Source of the DNA: Acorus gramineus
Taxonomy: Eukaryota; Streptophyta; Magnoliopsida; Acorales; Acoraceae
Reading direction: 5' to 3'
NCBI GenBank assembly: GCA_030737835.1
Contig: CM060850.1
Location: forward strand, 26,199,385 to 26,263,384
DNA: 64,000 nucleotides
Position numbers and translations under genes: made by a program. Below the pieces are notes generated by a model, which worked only from the letters and a program-made list of their open reading frames with translations, did not search any database and was not told where the DNA came from. Positions 45,780 through 58,085 of the stretch are shown here, piece by piece (positions within the stretch are counted from its first letter, which is position 1; every line of letters begins with the position of its first letter).

Positions 45780-48250
45780 TGATCGATGGGAAAAACCCAC
45801 AATTACCCCACGTTAAGGTCAAGGCTTGATAACATTCATGGCTGATCAACCTGTGACTCCAAAATCATCAAGTATTTTGGAGGGATTGCCACGTCGGACA
45901 CTGCGTAGCATCGACAACACAAGGGCATCACATACCTTTCTAATAGTGTGAGACTGCTGTGTAAAAAAGTGTTCATGTGGAGGATGGTTTTCAGGGTTTG
46001 CCTGTGGGCCTTGGTAGGTGCTTTTTTTTTTTTCAATTTTTTTGTTGTTAGTATGATATGTCCATTTAAATCACTGTTGCTGGTTCTTGATTTGAAAACT
46101 ATCGTGCATCCATCAAATCTCTCCGGAAACACTCATCAATCAAATGTTTGCAATAGGGGAGAAACATGAAATTTGTTTCATTAAATATGATCCCCATGAT
46201 ACAGGTAATACTTGCCCCATTTTGTGCACAACCTTGTGAAAAAATTCCTTGCAGTCCTAGTTCTCGCACATTGTGAAATGCTTTCGAGGTGTTTATTTGT
46301 TCAAGTATGTATTCGATTGAATGTGTACTTTTTTTTATATTCTCTTCGATTGAGTATGTACTCATCTAGTCCAGTGATTCATGGAAGTTCTTGGGCCTTG
46401 GGCTTATCCGGGTCTGTGCCGTTCTCTCTTTCTTTTAAGGAAAAGAGCGTTGATATACTTGATACGTTTTATAGTCCTATACGCTATGATAATGTAGTAG
46501 TGTGTGGGGTTATCATAGTGGTGTAAAAGTTTATCATTTTTTTTAATTTGAAAAAAATGCATTAATGTATTTCAGTATATATTTTATTTTATATAATAGC
46601 GTTCATGTCATTTGAAGAGTGTGTAATTTAAAAAGAAAAAAGAAATTAACGTGGATTGCAATTGGAGCTGCAATGGGGGCTTGATGTATCATTTTCTTTT
46701 AAGGAAAAAGCATGATATGTCATGTAGTCTGTCTGTAGTCATCACTAATTTTCTTTTTAAAAAAGAATTATACACAATTGTTATACGAATTGAAGTATAC
46801 ATGGAGATTTACTAGTATAATTTTTCTTTGAAAAAATAAAAAAATTGCTGTCCAATACAATACAAAAGAGCTCATACACTATGATTAAGGTAATATACAT
46901 TGTTATAGCAGTATATGGAGTTGCAGATGAGGTTGCAAATGAATTAAGTGTGCGTTTGTTCTTTTAAATTACAATATATTTTCAAAAATAATTATACGTT
47001 CTTCTATTTGGAATTTGCACACGTTTTGATTTTTTAAAAATATATATTTGGGTTAATTTGGTAATTTTGATTTATAAGAAGAATTTTTCGTTCCCACAAA
47101 TCAAGTTCTAGTACATTATGAAGGTAGAAATTTTGCATGAATATTTAGGAATGAGCACATGAATAAAAAATTCTATTTGTAATTGTCTTGAGTGTTCCAA
47201 TAGAATGAGAATGAATGTTAAATTGACCATCATGTAATGAAATACAATATTTTATAAAAGATAATGTACACATATTTATATTTATTGAATATATATTTTG
47301 TTATATTTTTTATAATGAAATATATATTGAGATAATGGAATATATAGTGTTAGATGATTTCATACATCACATTAGTGATGTAGCAACTGAAAATGGAGTA
47401 TGTATTGCACAATAGACCGAATGTTTCAATGTCTAAGGAAAACTTTCTTTCCACTCCAATTTTCTACCCCGCCCCCATTTTTTTTTTTCCGGGTGGAATG
47501 AAGAACTAAGGGAAAAGAGCGGTAGAAAGAGTGACGAAAGAAAGAAAGAGAAAGAGAAAAAGAAGGAAGGGTTGCCGCTTGCAGTGAACGGAGAGGGGTG
47601 GCAATTGGTGGCGGCGGGTGTAGAATGAGGTGGTATCAAGGGAGAAGGATGGGAGAGAGAAAGATAGAGGGAGCGATGTATCACGAGGAGGCCGGGAGTA
47701 TTGTCATACAATCATAAGTAGAGGGGTGCACATAGAGGGACCCTAGTCCTTGTTTGAATAATAAAAAATAAAAATGAAACAGAGTGGAATATGAGTAGAT
47801 AAGTCTAAAAAATCCTCTTTTTTTTTTTTTATATATAATGAGTTGATATAACAATGTTAGAATATGTGTGAATAAACTGATATAATATTTTAAATACCCC
47901 TGAAATTGTTAACTGGTATAAGATGTATCAATATATCAAATTATATGTCATCATCTTTTATAAATTAAATAGACTAATATATCAAACCATTTTTTCACTT
48001 TTATAATTTTTTATGTACATTATATTTGTTCATCCATAATTCCTTTATGATCAACCTCACAACATGAACTCCTTAATTTTTTAAGAGAATTATAAAACAA
48101 ATAAATAAATAAAATAAAAAATGATTTATTCCGTTGTAATAAGTTGGAACCGCCGACATAACTCCGAATCCGTGTGGTACCCGGCGAGTCGACGCCCCAT
48201 TCCTTCCAAACCACGTTACAAGACTTTCTCGAATCATCTCCTCTCTTTTT
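45780..48250. other. 3' flank of PAT14-like gene and intergenic DNA
   Basis: The first few hundred bases are the likely 3'UTR. A segment at about 46750-46960 shares 'TTATACGAATTGAA' and 'GAAAAAATAAAAAAATTG' with 53250-53460, a dispersed repeat. A purine-rich block lies at 47470-47700. No gene recognised. Confidence 0.4.
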
Positions 48251-48402
48251 TATCCCGTTCACATATTACTTGAACGTTCCAGATCTCCTCTCTTTCTCTC
48301 TGAATAACCTCCCTTGATTAGGCGTTCACTTCATCTCATACTCTTTCCCTTCCACGCGATCGATCTCCCAAGAAACCCAAATTCCGATTTTCTTTTCGCC
48401 AG

Positions 48403-48974
48403 GTGATTTCTTTGTTCTCTCTCTCTCTCTCTCTTTCTCCCTTTAATTTCCTGGAAATCTTCGGTTCGTCTTGTTAGGGTTTTTATTTATGCGAATTTGA
48501 TGTGGCTCTTGTTACGGATGCTCATTCAGTCGTTCTTGTATTCGGAAATCGATTTTCTGATTTGTGCGTTTCATGAATTTTGAGAATTTCTATTTTGTCG
48601 GGTGCGTCTCCCACCTCTAATCGTTCCCTTTAATTTGTTATTATCTGAGTTGGGAATCATGAGGGTTTTAATGTGCTTGATTGATTTGGGCATAGATTTC
48701 TATTATTGGGTTTTCGTTTTGTGTTGTTTGATTGTGCTTGTTGGGACATCTGGCTGAAATTTCGATTATTTTAACTGTTCTTATGGATCTCAAGCTGGAA
48801 TTTGTTGTTCTTATGATGTTACTTTTCTGTGGTGAGGGAATTGGGGTCTGTTCTTAATGGAGGGACCCTTACATGTTGATTGATGAAGGCTTCCGTTGGA
48901 ATTGTTGTTGGGTCACTGGTGTCGTTGTTTTGCAATTGAGGCTCATGTTTCTATACACCCCTTTTAATGTTCAG
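48403..48974 (+). other. probable 5'UTR intron of the MLF1-like gene
   Basis: A CT-rich leader (48270-48402) ends CGCCAG|GTGATT, and the sequence before the start codon ends TTCAG|ATATCA, leaving 21 leader bases before ATG at 48996. The 572-bp T-rich stretch between looks intronic. Long leader introns are common in plant genes and can raise expression; that effect is not shown here. Confidence 0.6.
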
Positions 48975-48995
48975 ATATCATAGCTGCGAAAAATA

Positions 48996-51835
48996 ATGCA
49001 GAGGGGGAACGGTGGAAGGGATGATCTTTTCGGGGGTTTTGGGGACCCTTTCGCTGGATTCGGGGGATTTGGTGCACCGGGGAACTTAATTTCAAACTTC
49101 TTTGGTGGGCGGGATCCATTTGATGACCCATTCTTCACCCGTCCTTTTGGGAGCATGTTAGGTTCGAATATGTTCGGGCCGAGCATGTTAGGTTCAAACA
49201 TGTTTGGGCCGAGCATGTTTGGTAGGAGCATGTTTGGGGAGCAAAACAATTCTGGGTTCATTGAAGCCCAACCTCCACAGGCCAACAGAGGGCCAATTAT
49301 CCAGGAATTATCTTCTGATGATGAAGAGAAGCAAGAAGGGGAGAGTACGGAAGAAGTTAGGGATGCAGAGGGGAAGAAAGGAAGCTCGAGGAAACATGCG
49401 AGGTCGAACAAGGAACCATTTGTTCAGGAACCTGATGAAGAACCTAAAGGTTGCCCTTTTATCCCATTTTTCTTTATTAGTTGCAGCTTATGTTATGGCT
49501 ACTGCAGTTGGTGCTGGAAGAGAGTGATGGATGGATTTCATTGTGCAGAGAGGAGGAGCAGAATTGCGCAGTACGGGATAGGGAATAATGGGGGTGACGG
49601 AGTGCAGAAGCAGGCTCGTACATTCAGCTTCCAGAGCTCTACTGTTACTTATGGTGGAGCTAATGGAGCTTACTACACTTCTTCTACCACTAGGAGGACC
49701 GGCGATGATGGGGTTAGTGAATTTAGTACCGCATGTGATTTCCTGGTTTTGGCTGTTTTTGTATCTTATGCCCCCTTTTTCGGTTTATTAATTATGAAAA
49801 TAGTTGACTTTGGAGGAAAGCAAGGAAGCTGATACAACCACTAGACAAGCGTCACACAGGATTTCTAGGGGTATTCGTGACAAGGTGAGTTGGCTTTGTG
49901 ATAGCTGAGTGTTCTTTTTTCTTCCCATGGTTTCTATCTTCATATAGGTGCATGGATTTATCTGAAGTTAAAATCTGTATGTTGGCTGTGTTCTGTTGTT
50001 TCAACAGGGCCATTCACATACAAGGAAGCTTAATCCAGATGGAAGGGTGGAGACAAATCAGATGTTGCACAATTTGAATGAAGGTATTTGAAGTCATTTT
50101 TTTTTCTTTTCCATTTATGATGTGAAGTTGGATTTGATATGTATTCATGTTTTGTTTGTTATAATGGGTGTCACACATACAAATTTTTTTTCAGATGAAC
50201 TTGCTGGCTTTAATGAGGTTTGGAAGGGAAGTGCACAGAAGAACTTTCCAGGCTGGACCCAGGGTTTTGACATGCTGGATGGTGGGATTATGAGTAAGTC
50301 TCACTCCATTACTTTTGAAGACTAGTCCTTGGGTGGTGAAAAGTTAAGGCACGTGTTTATAATTGCAATTTGGAACTCATGAATCTCCAATTTTTGAACA
50401 TCATATTATTGTAAATTGGTGACCTGTTGTTCCCACAGCAGAGCTCTCTTTTACTGTGGTTTTTTTATTCATTTCCTTTATGCATTGGGAATTTTCTTTC
50501 ATTTAATTTAATAAAATGAGGCTGAATGCCTCCAATTTCATTAAAAAAAACAAAATAAAGAAATAAAAATCAAGGGGATCCCTGATCAATTGAGCACACT
50601 TCATGATTGTATATATATATTTTGAAAAAAATATGAGCCATTGTATCATTAATAATTAATGAACACATACCCCTCGTAAAAAGGAGATTAGGGATCTCTA
50701 TAATCAGTAAAAAAGCACAAAATTAAAAAACAAACAGTATACTTGCCTACCCCTCTCAGTACATATTGTCTTAGGTGCCCTTAAATTTATTTCGGCACCC
50801 TCTTATAACATAAGCAATTTTTTTCAGCTTCCATTATTTTTTTTCCCAATCCCCAAAGTGATATATAATACATGATCACATAATCTCTCAATGTGCTCTC
50901 CCAAAGATACCCCTGTTCTATTCCAAATAGTGAAGTCAAAGCTACATTAGAAGAATAGATTGTAAATAGATTCTTTGTGAGTCTTACATAGTTTGCATAC
51001 TATATTTGTGTCTCTTGTCCACTTGGTCAGGAGCTTATCCAATGTTATTAACCCCGAGACACTGAAACTTTTGCTGGTGTCTTAATTCTCCCAAATTTGT
51101 TAAAAGTTGGTAGCATTCCACAGCCTTTGTTGATTGTCCATTATCTTTCAGTAGAAGCTTTGCACTGGAAACCAATTGTTCTTCACACAATAGTGCATAC
51201 TTCTTCTAAGTCAAGAGAATAATTTTCGGTAGAACCATACCCAAACCAGCCTCCTTTTTCATCAGATCTCTCCTCCATCCTGGGGGGCAAATGAGTTCAT
51301 TGTCCCACAACTAAAAGCATAAAATATTCATTTTCTCTAAACTGTGATTCAAGCATAAAAATCATGATGTTTAGCTGAGTGTACTTATATGGAAATGGTC
51401 TGAGTATTGATGCATATTTCTTGAACAACCATAATCAAACCTCCATATATACTTGAAACAGTGCTCTAAATCCATGATTTTCAACCATGTTTCCTGAATC
51501 TTGGTGTCTTTGAAGTAATCGAAGTTCAGGAAGAACTGTTCTGCCTATAGAGAATACTAGTACTTGGTATACCGATCAATATGGGTTTGTTTGTGTTTTT
51601 TTTTTATTGCTACCCTGCAAGCAATCAGTCGCTGAACAGATGATGCTTACTGATTTATGCAGGTGGTGGTAACACACAGCATGGGCAATCATCACGGGGT
51701 TGGGCGCTTCCTTCGACTGAGCAACAACAAGAACCAGTGAGAGCAAGGTGGGCACCTCCTCCAGCTGGGCAACCACAAGAGAGAGCGAAATCTCATGTGA
51801 ACTCCAGGTCAAGTTCATTTAACCGGAGGGCCTAA
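48996..51835 (+). CDS. myeloid leukemia factor (MLF1-like) family protein
   Basis: Six exons join in frame: 48996-49449, 49549-49712, 49804-49884, 50008-50083, 50195-50293 and 51663-51835 (TAA 51833-51835), giving 348 aa. The Gly/Phe-rich start (MQRGNGGRDDLFGGFGDPF) leads to DPFFTRPFGSMLGSNMFGPS and a decapeptide repeated about three times at residues 52-81. A Ser/Asp/Glu-rich segment (ELSSDDEE, about 104) and SSRKHARSNKEPFVQEPDEE precede TFSFQSSTVTYGGANGAYYT, the core MLF signature, then TRKLNPDGRVETNQ and GFNEVWKGSA. MLF proteins shuttle between cytoplasm and nucleus and bind chaperones or transcription regulators in animals; the plant role is poorly defined. The first coding intron is 99 bp and stop-free in frame, so retention would add 33 residues. 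Intron 5 contains a LINE remnant. Confidence 0.9.
50500..51350 (-). mobile_element. L1-type LINE remnant, antisense in MLF intron 5
   Basis: On the minus strand, about 51280-50900 reads coding-like pieces such as RDLMKKEAGLGMVLPK and, in another frame, LLTKWTRDTNIVCKLCKTHK, which fits the C-terminal zf-RVT zinc-binding region of plant LINE ORF2. The minus-strand 3' end near 50500-50545 is AT-rich with an AATGAAAT and TTTATTAAAT tail. Frame changes show it is decayed. The 5' limit is unclear. Confidence 0.5.
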
Positions 51836-52770
51836 GCAGTGAAATCTGATTGGTTGGAGTGGGAGCTCTGATTGGCTTTGTGCGAATCTGTGATGTAATC
51901 CCTCATGTTTCCCTTTATTTCTTGTCGGATCAACATAGTTTCTCTATGAAATAATTGATCTTAGATTCCTGTATCTGCATCCCACACTTGATATGAAGGG
52001 ATGAAAATGTGAGAATCCGTTCGAATCTGAACATTATATGTTGTTTGTGCACTCGTCGGATATAGTTTTTCTAGCTCATGTTACACCCTGAGATGATGAG
52101 CCCTTGAGCATGATATGGGTTGGACACCTGACGTAATTGTCCTCTTTGAAGCAGTATATTGTGTTGGGGCAGAGAAATTTCTTGGTCCTGTTTTGATTCA
52201 TTAATGTTGTTTCCTATTGTGTGCTTCTGAATTATAAGTCTATTTAGTGGATTAAGTTGTTCTTTTGTAGTTTTTCATGGTATTTTTAGGACATGAATGC
52301 AAGCTTATGATTTATAATCTTGTTCCAGTTGCCTGTGTGTCGCTGGATATACCAGTTTTTCTGGACAGAACTCTCTTACCTTGGAAAACCACTTCATTTC
52401 TTTGTTGTCAAATCTGTTATATAGGATGAGAATTGAGAACGTGTAGTACCTTCCAGGTCGAGCATTCTTGCCTTTCCCTCATCCCTGTTTGTGGAACACA
52501 ATTGACCATGTTAGTACTGCCCTCACCTTCTGAGCAGGTTGTCGTCTTAGAATTCTCTATCTTGAATGTGATACGTTGGCACCTCTCCTGCACACTCTTT
52601 ATGAAGGCTCGCCTTTATCTCAAACACTTGCAAAGCAAAGGAGCCTCCCATGGTTGCCCTGCCCACCTGTATTTTAAGCTTGAGTAGCCCACATAACAAT
52701 GAATGGAGGATCCTGAAGTGGATGGAAGAAACAATAGCTTATTAAAGCATTTCAGAGGATCTCTAGTTGT
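51836..52770. other. 3' flank of the MLF1-like gene
   Basis: Likely 3'UTR followed by intergenic DNA. No further gene recognised. Confidence 0.4.
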
Positions 52771-52771
52771 C

Positions 52772-53020
52772 TAAGGTTGCGTTTGGTTGCGACATTGCAA
52801 GACCGATTTTAATAAAAGCTGGTTTTAAAACTGATGTTGCAGGAAACTACATTTTCACATCTTTTGAAAAATTCAGGTTTTTAATATTTTTTACACGGAA
52901 ATTTGTATATAGTTTTTTACCCCAGTTTTTCTGTTTAGAAATGGGTTTGTGAAAAATAGCTTCCTACAAATACAAAAGCTGTTCATACTCGTTTTCAATA
53001 AGGCTCTAGGATAAAAGGTC
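52772..53020. mobile_element. small MITE, related to 62800-63150
   Basis: It begins AAGGTTGCGTTTGGTTGCGA and ends near 'TCATACTCGTTTTCAATAAGGC'. The block 'AGCTTCCTACAAATACAAAAGCTGTTC' resembles 63100-63130 ('AGCTTCCTGCAAACCCAAGA'). No gene is present. Confidence 0.45.
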
Positions 53021-54984
53021 TCAGCAAAGGTCGTCCATGGTACATAACATATTGGGTGATTGTGTTGATTGTTTGCTCCCAAGAGGAATTTTTTTGACAA
53101 CTGATTTCAATGGCCTCAGTAAACAATTAAGAATCCAGAGTGAACTTAACAAATAAAAATAGAAAAAATGATAAGTCCAACCTATGTGGAGCACGATCCC
53201 TAGTTATCACGGATTTTTTTACACATAAAATATACAATCGCCTGTTGAAATACACACTGTTATACGAATTGAAATATAATAGTATACACTGGAAAACAAT
53301 GGTATATACTTTTTTTGAAAAAAATAAAAAAATTGTTGCCCCATTCATTGGGATAAAGACTATATATTGTGATATAACAATATATTTATATAAATATTTA
53401 ACTTTTTTCCCAAATAATCTCCTAAAAAAATCTGCAACCCTATTTATAGGCGATTTGCATTAATTATTAGCTAATTCTATTAATTGGGTGCACAACTAAT
53501 ACTACTTTATCATAGTCATCCGATATTGATACAACAGATGCATAACCCAACTCCAAACAATCTATGGGCTAATGCCTCAACACTTAACAGATGCTATTCA
53601 TGTGTCAAAATTGAAGTAACTTCATATCTAACCCGGATTACATGATAAGCCTTCAAGGAGAGAGCAATTAACAATGCCTTTATTTGTTCCAACATTTTGA
53701 ATAGCATGGTCTAATGTAAATCTATTGTAAATCAGGTGCTAATCCCCTGACCTTTTGTACCTTCGTAACTAGTTTTGCAGTAATACATTTATTACACAAA
53801 AAATACCTATACAAAGTTTTTTAACAATGCTAGGCTAATCGAATGTTGGGTGCACGTGATTGAAATTTGTACAGACCAATGAAGTCTGAAGTCCAAAACA
53901 TATCACATGAAACGGACAGGAGAATAAACGGGTCTGAATTATGATGGGGGGATGTATTCAGTAGCCTTTCCTTTTTTCTTCTTTTGTTTCTTTTTTCTCC
54001 TCCTCTGGTTCCTAGTTGATGCTTTCTCTGTAATAGGAATTGAATATGTTGGCACAACAGGAGATAAGATTCCACCATCACATGCATTGAGTCACATGTC
54101 ATCCCTCTCTCAAATATCAAAATGTATGTTTGGTTCCATGGAAACATGTCTCTTTGTTGGGTTATGTTGTTCCATCCAGACATTCTATATTTTTATGGTG
54201 CCATACATTGTCCACGTACACTCCATACTCTTCTCCCACCTCTCCCATTTAATCCCTTATTTTCAAATTTTGCCTAAAGATAGGCCTCTTTAACACCCAC
54301 GGTTAACATTTAAGAAATAAAATAATATTAGAGACATATTAGAGAATAATATGTTTTGATGTCTTTAAAATATGTCTATTTTCATAAAAAAAAAAAAAGA
54401 ATTGACATGTTTCATTTAACAAAACATATACTTTGTTAGCAAAATGAGATTGCACATTGAACCATATATAAAAATTGCGACGAAACCACCATGTTCATCA
54501 CATCTTCAAAGCAGACATGCAATTGTATATATTGGGATCCCTACATGCGCAATGGAGACAGTATTAGATAAAACAAAGAAGAGGAGAGACCCATCTCAAA
54601 ATATTCCCACTTGTTGGCAATCCGGGTGGCAAAACTATGCAACTAGGATTCCTTGTAGCGTGGTCGGCCCTCTCTGTATTGCTCTATTGATTGCTTGGTG
54701 TCCCTTCTCATTCATTCTTTTATTTGATCTGTTCTCTCATGCAGTTAGGATGGTTGTTTTGTTTCGAGGATTTATTCTTCTTGGGAGAGGAAAAGCATTG
54801 CAACTTCTGATTTTACATGGTTCAATTTTAAACTTTGCCTATGTTGCTCGCTTATGATAAATTGCATAAAATTGAAGAGACATCAGCTAATGGTTTATGT
54901 GCTGTTGCATCTCTAAACACTCATTGTTCTAACTGAAAACGAAGTTGAGATTTCTCTGGATGCTAAACTTATATACTATAGAAC

Positions 54985-55260
54985 CACATTTTAGCAGGTT
55001 AATTGGTAAATGTATCCCTCTTCATCAAGGGGTCTCAGGTTCGATTGTACTTTAGTATAATATTTAGATCTCAACACTTATTAAATAATAAAGAGAACAA
55101 TACCACACAAGAGCACACATAAATTTACGTGATTTAATAAAATTTATTTACATCTACCGAACAGAGAATGGAACGATTCACCATTATTAAGTGATCAGTT
55201 TATAAAATCTCTTAATCTCTTAGCCTCTCTCCTCGACTCCTGCCCCCTGAGCCTCTCTCT
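54985..55260 (-). mobile_element. copia-type LTR fragment with a tRNA-like flank
   Basis: On the minus strand, 55140-55060 reads 'AATCACGTAAATTTATGTGT' and 'GTGTGGTATTGTTCTCTTTA' followed by 'GTGTTGAGATCTAA', parallel to 16605-16675. It is a short old fragment, inserted into duplication unit 1 but not unit 2. At 54992-55050 'TAGCAGGTTAATTGG' and 'GGTTCGATTGT' resemble RNA polymerase III A and B boxes, so a SINE-like piece may adjoin it. Confidence 0.35.
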
Positions 55261-57217
55261 CCTCGACATCACTCATTTCTCTCAAAGAAATTCCAGTACT
55301 CGATTGTCTCATGCAAAAAAAAAAAAAATCTATAAATCATAACAAGGAAGAGATTAAATAAACTGAGTTAAAATGAGAAAAAATTGTAAAAATACCTCTA
55401 CATCGAGTAAGAGGCGTTGTTTGAAAGTCAGTGCATGACCTGTTCTCTCAAAAAGAATCAACTAGACCTTTGCGAATAGTCTCATTTATGATAGAATGTA
55501 ATACATCTCATATCAATAAACTCAAAATTCCTTGCAAGGGCCAAAACTGGCTAGAATAAGTCAACTCCATAAGTATTAAAAAAAAAAAAAAAAAAAAAAG
55601 CAAACCTCGACCCTTCAGCATCAAAGCAGGCAATGTTTTACCAAACCTCTTCTTGTTATAATCGTAGAGGTATCTTTATTTTGGTGTAGGGATTTAAATT
55701 CGAATCTTGTCGTTCAATAATAAGAAAAGATTTAATTAAAAGAAATATTTAAAAAAAAGAAAAGAAAAGTAGGCACTTTTTTTAATGTTTCATAAACCTT
55801 CGTAATAAAAAACGTGGGTCCTAGCTGTGATGTCTATGTGCAATAACAAAGTATTAATTTTCTCTTAATCCTCACGCAACTGGAATATCTCGTTTGCGGT
55901 GCTCGTGATTAAAATTGAAAAAGTGGACCATCACAGAAGCTCTATTTGCATTATATTAATTATATTTATATTATATTATATATAAAGCCTATATAGCACG
56001 GTTATGTCATGTCTTGTCATCATTGCCACTGGTGTATTCAATTTCAATATAATTATTACAACATTAGTTAAAAAAAATATTCAGAAGTATATAATTAAGC
56101 ATTCACAATTTATGTATATTAGATAAGTTGGAATGTTGGATGGATTTGTACTCTCTGAGACCTATAGATTATAAAGTCCCGTTTAGCAACACAAGTTGAT
56201 TATAAGGAATCCCATGAAAAAATAATTTCTAAAATGCATGCTTTTTATGCTTTTTTTATTTATTTATTTTTGAAGTGACATTTATAAATCAAAAGTTGGG
56301 CTCATTTTTTCCATTAATCATGATCATTTGAAAATAAGTTTTAAATTTTTTTATTACTATAAAAGTAAAATTAGAATTTTCAATTACTGTAAAAACAAAA
56401 TAATTTCAAATGTGTTTCCAAACGTCTTATAAGTCAAATCCATTGCTTTACTAACTACAATGAGTTATATAAATGTTTATTGTACATTGTATATATGTTA
56501 GACAAATTGTGTAGTTATTTAGTACTGTACATATTTCACATATCTTACTATCTAATAATTGCCACAACTAATTTGTGGTTGATTCTATCTCTTCTTTTTA
56601 TTATAAAATAAATATATATCCATGTGATTACATTCCATTCATCTAACATAAACAATAAAATAATAAAAGAAGAACTTACACATGAACAGGCCAGTTATTT
56701 ACATGAGATTTCTAATAAATTTGATTATTAGAATTCCAATACTCTTTGAACCTCAAACCACAGCAGTTTTAAATCAAGATGTGTGTGTGTGTGTTTGTAT
56801 TGAAACACTGCTCTTCCATATATAGTTTTGTGCATAAGATATCTAATCGGTGTACATTTAATGGATATTTAAAATAAATAAGAGTCGTACACGTATTTTG
56901 TGACTACGTGCCCTCCTAAATCTATTCAATTATCAACAAGAAGAAATATGACAATTTTACTATTTGGATTGGGGTGTACATGGAAATATGAAGTTTCTTT
57001 GGCTGTGTTCGCCAACAAAAAAACTCCGAAGTCCATTTTACTTGGGCGATGGTAGATGCCATGGATATTTTATTGGCTACAAATGTCAATATCATCAAAT
57101 ATGATATGCTAAAAAGTGACAATGTCATCAATTAGTGTTGACACCAATAGCCATAATACATAATTAGACCCACTGCACCCAATCTCATTGGATCCCATAA
57201 TTGACGCATCGTGCCCC

Positions 57218-57225
57218 TATAAAAG
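57218..57225 (+). promoter_or_regulatory. TATA box of DUF1442 gene 1
   Basis: TATAAAAG lies 85 bp before the start codon, in the shared context 'GTGCCCCTATAAAA', which is also present ahead of gene 2. Confidence 0.75.
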
Positions 57226-57302
57226 CCACAAGACCTCCCTCTTGTTGAAAGACAACTCAGACACAAGAGAACCTCTTCAAAACATCCAACAAACGAAGAG
57301 AG

Positions 57303-58011
57303 ATGGCATGGTCAGCAGAGAATGCAACGAAAGCCTTCCTCACAACCTTAACAATGGTACATAATGAACCACTGTTACTTTAATCAAGCATGCCCCAATA
57401 TTGGTTTCCTTCATTAGTATTGATTTTCATGATCTGTATCACAACAGGGAAACAAAACCAAGGTCCCCGACGTCGCCGAATACGTATCCGCAATGGCGGC
57501 CGGAAACTCCGCCAAGCTTATGGTGGAGGCCTGCAGTGGCGCCGCGGGCCCCATGACGCTCGCGCTCGTCGCCGCCGCCCGCCAGACAGGCGGGCGCGTC
57601 GCGTGCATCCTCCGCGCGCGTGAGGACCTGCGCGCCTCCAGAGAGGCACTCGGCGCAGAAGCGGATAATGTGGAGTTTGTCTTTGGGGACGCTGCGGGGC
57701 TGTTGTCGGGTGACTACGCGCGCGCGGACTTCGTGCTTGTTGATTGCAAGCTGGAGGGGAACGAGCGCGTGTTCGGGGCGGCGCAGAAGGCGATCGTGGT
57801 TGGGTATAACGCGTTCTGCGATGCGTCGTGGTTGACGAGTGGGCCGAGGTCGGATTTGCTGCCCATTGGAGATGGGTTGAGGGTGTGTCGGGTGGTGCGG
57901 CCGGCGGCGGTGGAGAGGAGGAGGAGGTGGGCTGTGAAGGTGGATGAGTGTACTGGGGAGGAGCATGTGTTTAGGATCATGGCTGCACAGAGGAAGGGAA
58001 TCAGAGCATAG
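57303..58011 (+). CDS. DUF1442 family protein, tandem copy 1
   Basis: Exon 1 is 57303-57356 (18 codons) and exon 2 is 57448-58011 (TAG), with a 91-bp GT-AG intron in phase 0; the product is 205 aa. It starts MAWSAENATKAFLTTLTM, continues KVPDVAEYVSAMAAGNSAKL, and has GPMTLALVAAARQTGGRVAC, ADFVLVDCKLEGNE and AIVVGYNAFCDASW. This matches the plant DUF1442 family, which begins M(V/A)WSPENA and has a Rossmann/methyltransferase-like pattern; no enzyme activity is established to my knowledge. There is no signal peptide. The coding exon is very GC-rich while its surroundings are AT-rich, as in many monocot genes. Copy 2 is nearly identical over the core, so the duplication is fairly recent or gene conversion has acted. 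Confidence 0.9.
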
Positions 58012-58085
58012 TTGATCTCTGTTTTGTTTTTATAATTTTCAACAATTTCTGGGTGTGGTTATGTGCCACATAATTTTATGTCACT

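Larger units (their letters stand above)
53850..58085. repeat. segmental tandem duplication, unit 1
   Basis: Unit 1 and unit 2 (59400-62790) share ordered blocks: 'GATGGGGGGATGTATTCAG' (53943/59502), 'TTCCATGGAAACATGTCTCT' (54135/59701), 'CATCTCAAAATATTCCCACT' (54592/60231), 'AACTGGAATATCTCG' (55878/60748), then the DUF1442 gene with its promoter. Unit 1 is longer, mainly because of extra DNA at about 54900-55600 that includes an LTR fragment. Spacing of the two unit starts is about 5.55 kb. Confidence 0.85.

Noticed and set aside
54985-55060. tRNA gene
   Set aside because: Box A- and box B-like words are present, but no cloverleaf with paired acceptor stem can be drawn; at most a SINE-like piece.
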